Of a stretch of DNA of 64,000 nt, positions 63,511-64,000 are shown in pieces. The stretch comes from Rostratula benghalensis. Its lineage: Eukaryota > Chordata > Aves > Charadriiformes > Rostratulidae. Where the stretch lies: NCBI GenBank assembly GCA_013399305.1, contig VXAI01000019.1, forward strand, positions 681,636 through 745,635, written 5' to 3'. A program made the position numbers and the translations under genes. The notes under the pieces were generated by a model. That model saw only the letters and a list, made by a program, of their open reading frames with translations, was not told the origin of the DNA and did not search any database. How positions within the stretch are numbered: position 1 is the stretch's first letter; the number at the start of each line of letters is the position of its first letter.

Positions 63511-64000
63511 CTCAACACACCTCCTCAGTTACATATGATAATACTCTCTGTCTGCTCATAGGGTAGGACACAGGCTGATGTGCTCATCTGTTCAAAAAGT
63601 ATGTACTAACAGCTTGAGGCTTGTTAGATTTGAACTGAACCGTAGGAAGGGCAATTAGTGTGTTCAAATCTAGGTATTGCTCCAACATGAGCTGTTTAAA
63701 GTTCTCTGTCCTTAACTCTGAACTGTTATGTTCTAACAGTGGTGTCAGGGAATATTGTCTGGTTTTGGATTGGTTTTGTTTTTAACATCATTAAGAGTAA
63801 CTAGTTTAACTTATTTCAATAGATTCTTAACACTCGGTTTTGTACTCAGAAAACATTCTGCAGTGGTGGACTGTACTGGGGATATGAAGCTTAAATACAC
63901 AATCACTATGTGAAATTATTACCTGCCTTTCACTGACACAGATACAGAGGGTATCTGTTCATGATTCTGCTAAGTTGTTTCATTGTTCCTGGTAATACAA

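Larger units (their letters stand above)
45173..64000. other. 19 kb of unique noncoding DNA
   Basis: No gene supported. Open frames reach at most 96 codons and show no domain. Named contents include A/C tracts (47399, 52807, 59865), a hairpin at 48369, a tandem 14-mer at 50716, an AP-1/E-box pair near 50.36 kb and a motif-dense stretch at 53.10-53.28 kb. Others are a (GT)n at 54968, a tandem 11-mer at 57942, a hairpin at 58120, a possible coding relic at 59393-59863, a pure-pyrimidine tract at 62854 and a GC-richer block at 63.16-63.51 kb. Confidence 0.65.

Noticed and set aside
1..64000. CRISPR arrays, operons, tRNA or rRNA genes, intact retroviral or LTR elements
   Set aside because: None seen. 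There are no regularly spaced repeats, no cloverleaf I could trace, and no pol or gag-like open frames; the window is vertebrate noncoding DNA.

Overview
The window looks like 64 kb of AT-rich, gene-free nuclear DNA from a bird. The main evidence is six 5'-truncated CR1 LINE copies. Several keep the CR1 3' end, with the octamer-type tail (GATTCTGTGATTCTGTGA read on the element strand) next to the conserved 'TCCAACC / GAGTCCAACC' block. CR1 with these ends dominates avian genomes. I saw no SINE, LTR retrovirus or DNA transposon that I could name. A crocodilian or turtle is possible but less likely given the low repeat load. I cannot name the species or chromosome.

No protein-coding gene, tRNA, rRNA or known ncRNA could be supported. 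The longest open frames are only about 115-121 codons. They lie in low-complexity or unrelated sequence, lack recognisable domains, and are what chance gives in 64 kb read in six frames. The window is therefore intergenic, or part of a very long intron.

Layout: 1-6.9 kb is unique sequence with a purine-rich, triplex-prone block at 0.64-0.76 kb. A CR1 lies at 6.9-7.2 kb. 7.2-25.5 kb is unique AT-rich DNA with small A/T tracts. Two CR1 copies lie close together at 25.5-26.4 kb. 26.4-33.2 kb is unique and contains two of the more constrained-looking stretches. A CR1 lies at 33.2-33.6 kb and a short CR1 3' stub at 36.2 kb. 36.3-44.3 kb is unique. The longest and most decayed CR1 lies at about 44.3-45.2 kb and is the only plus-strand copy. 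45.2-64 kb is unique, with low-complexity tracts, a possible coding relic near 59.4-59.9 kb and a locally GC-richer block at 63.2-63.5 kb.

No dramatic new system is visible. What deserves a second look is a set of perfect inverted repeats carrying transcription-factor-like cores (2.55, 2.81, 27.5, 30.5, 48.4, 58.1 kb), several candidate conserved noncoding elements, long pure-pyrimidine/purine tracts, and a recurring family of A/C-rich (or T/G-rich) tracts in both orientations. All regulatory suggestions are inference from motif reading and have not been tested by alignment.
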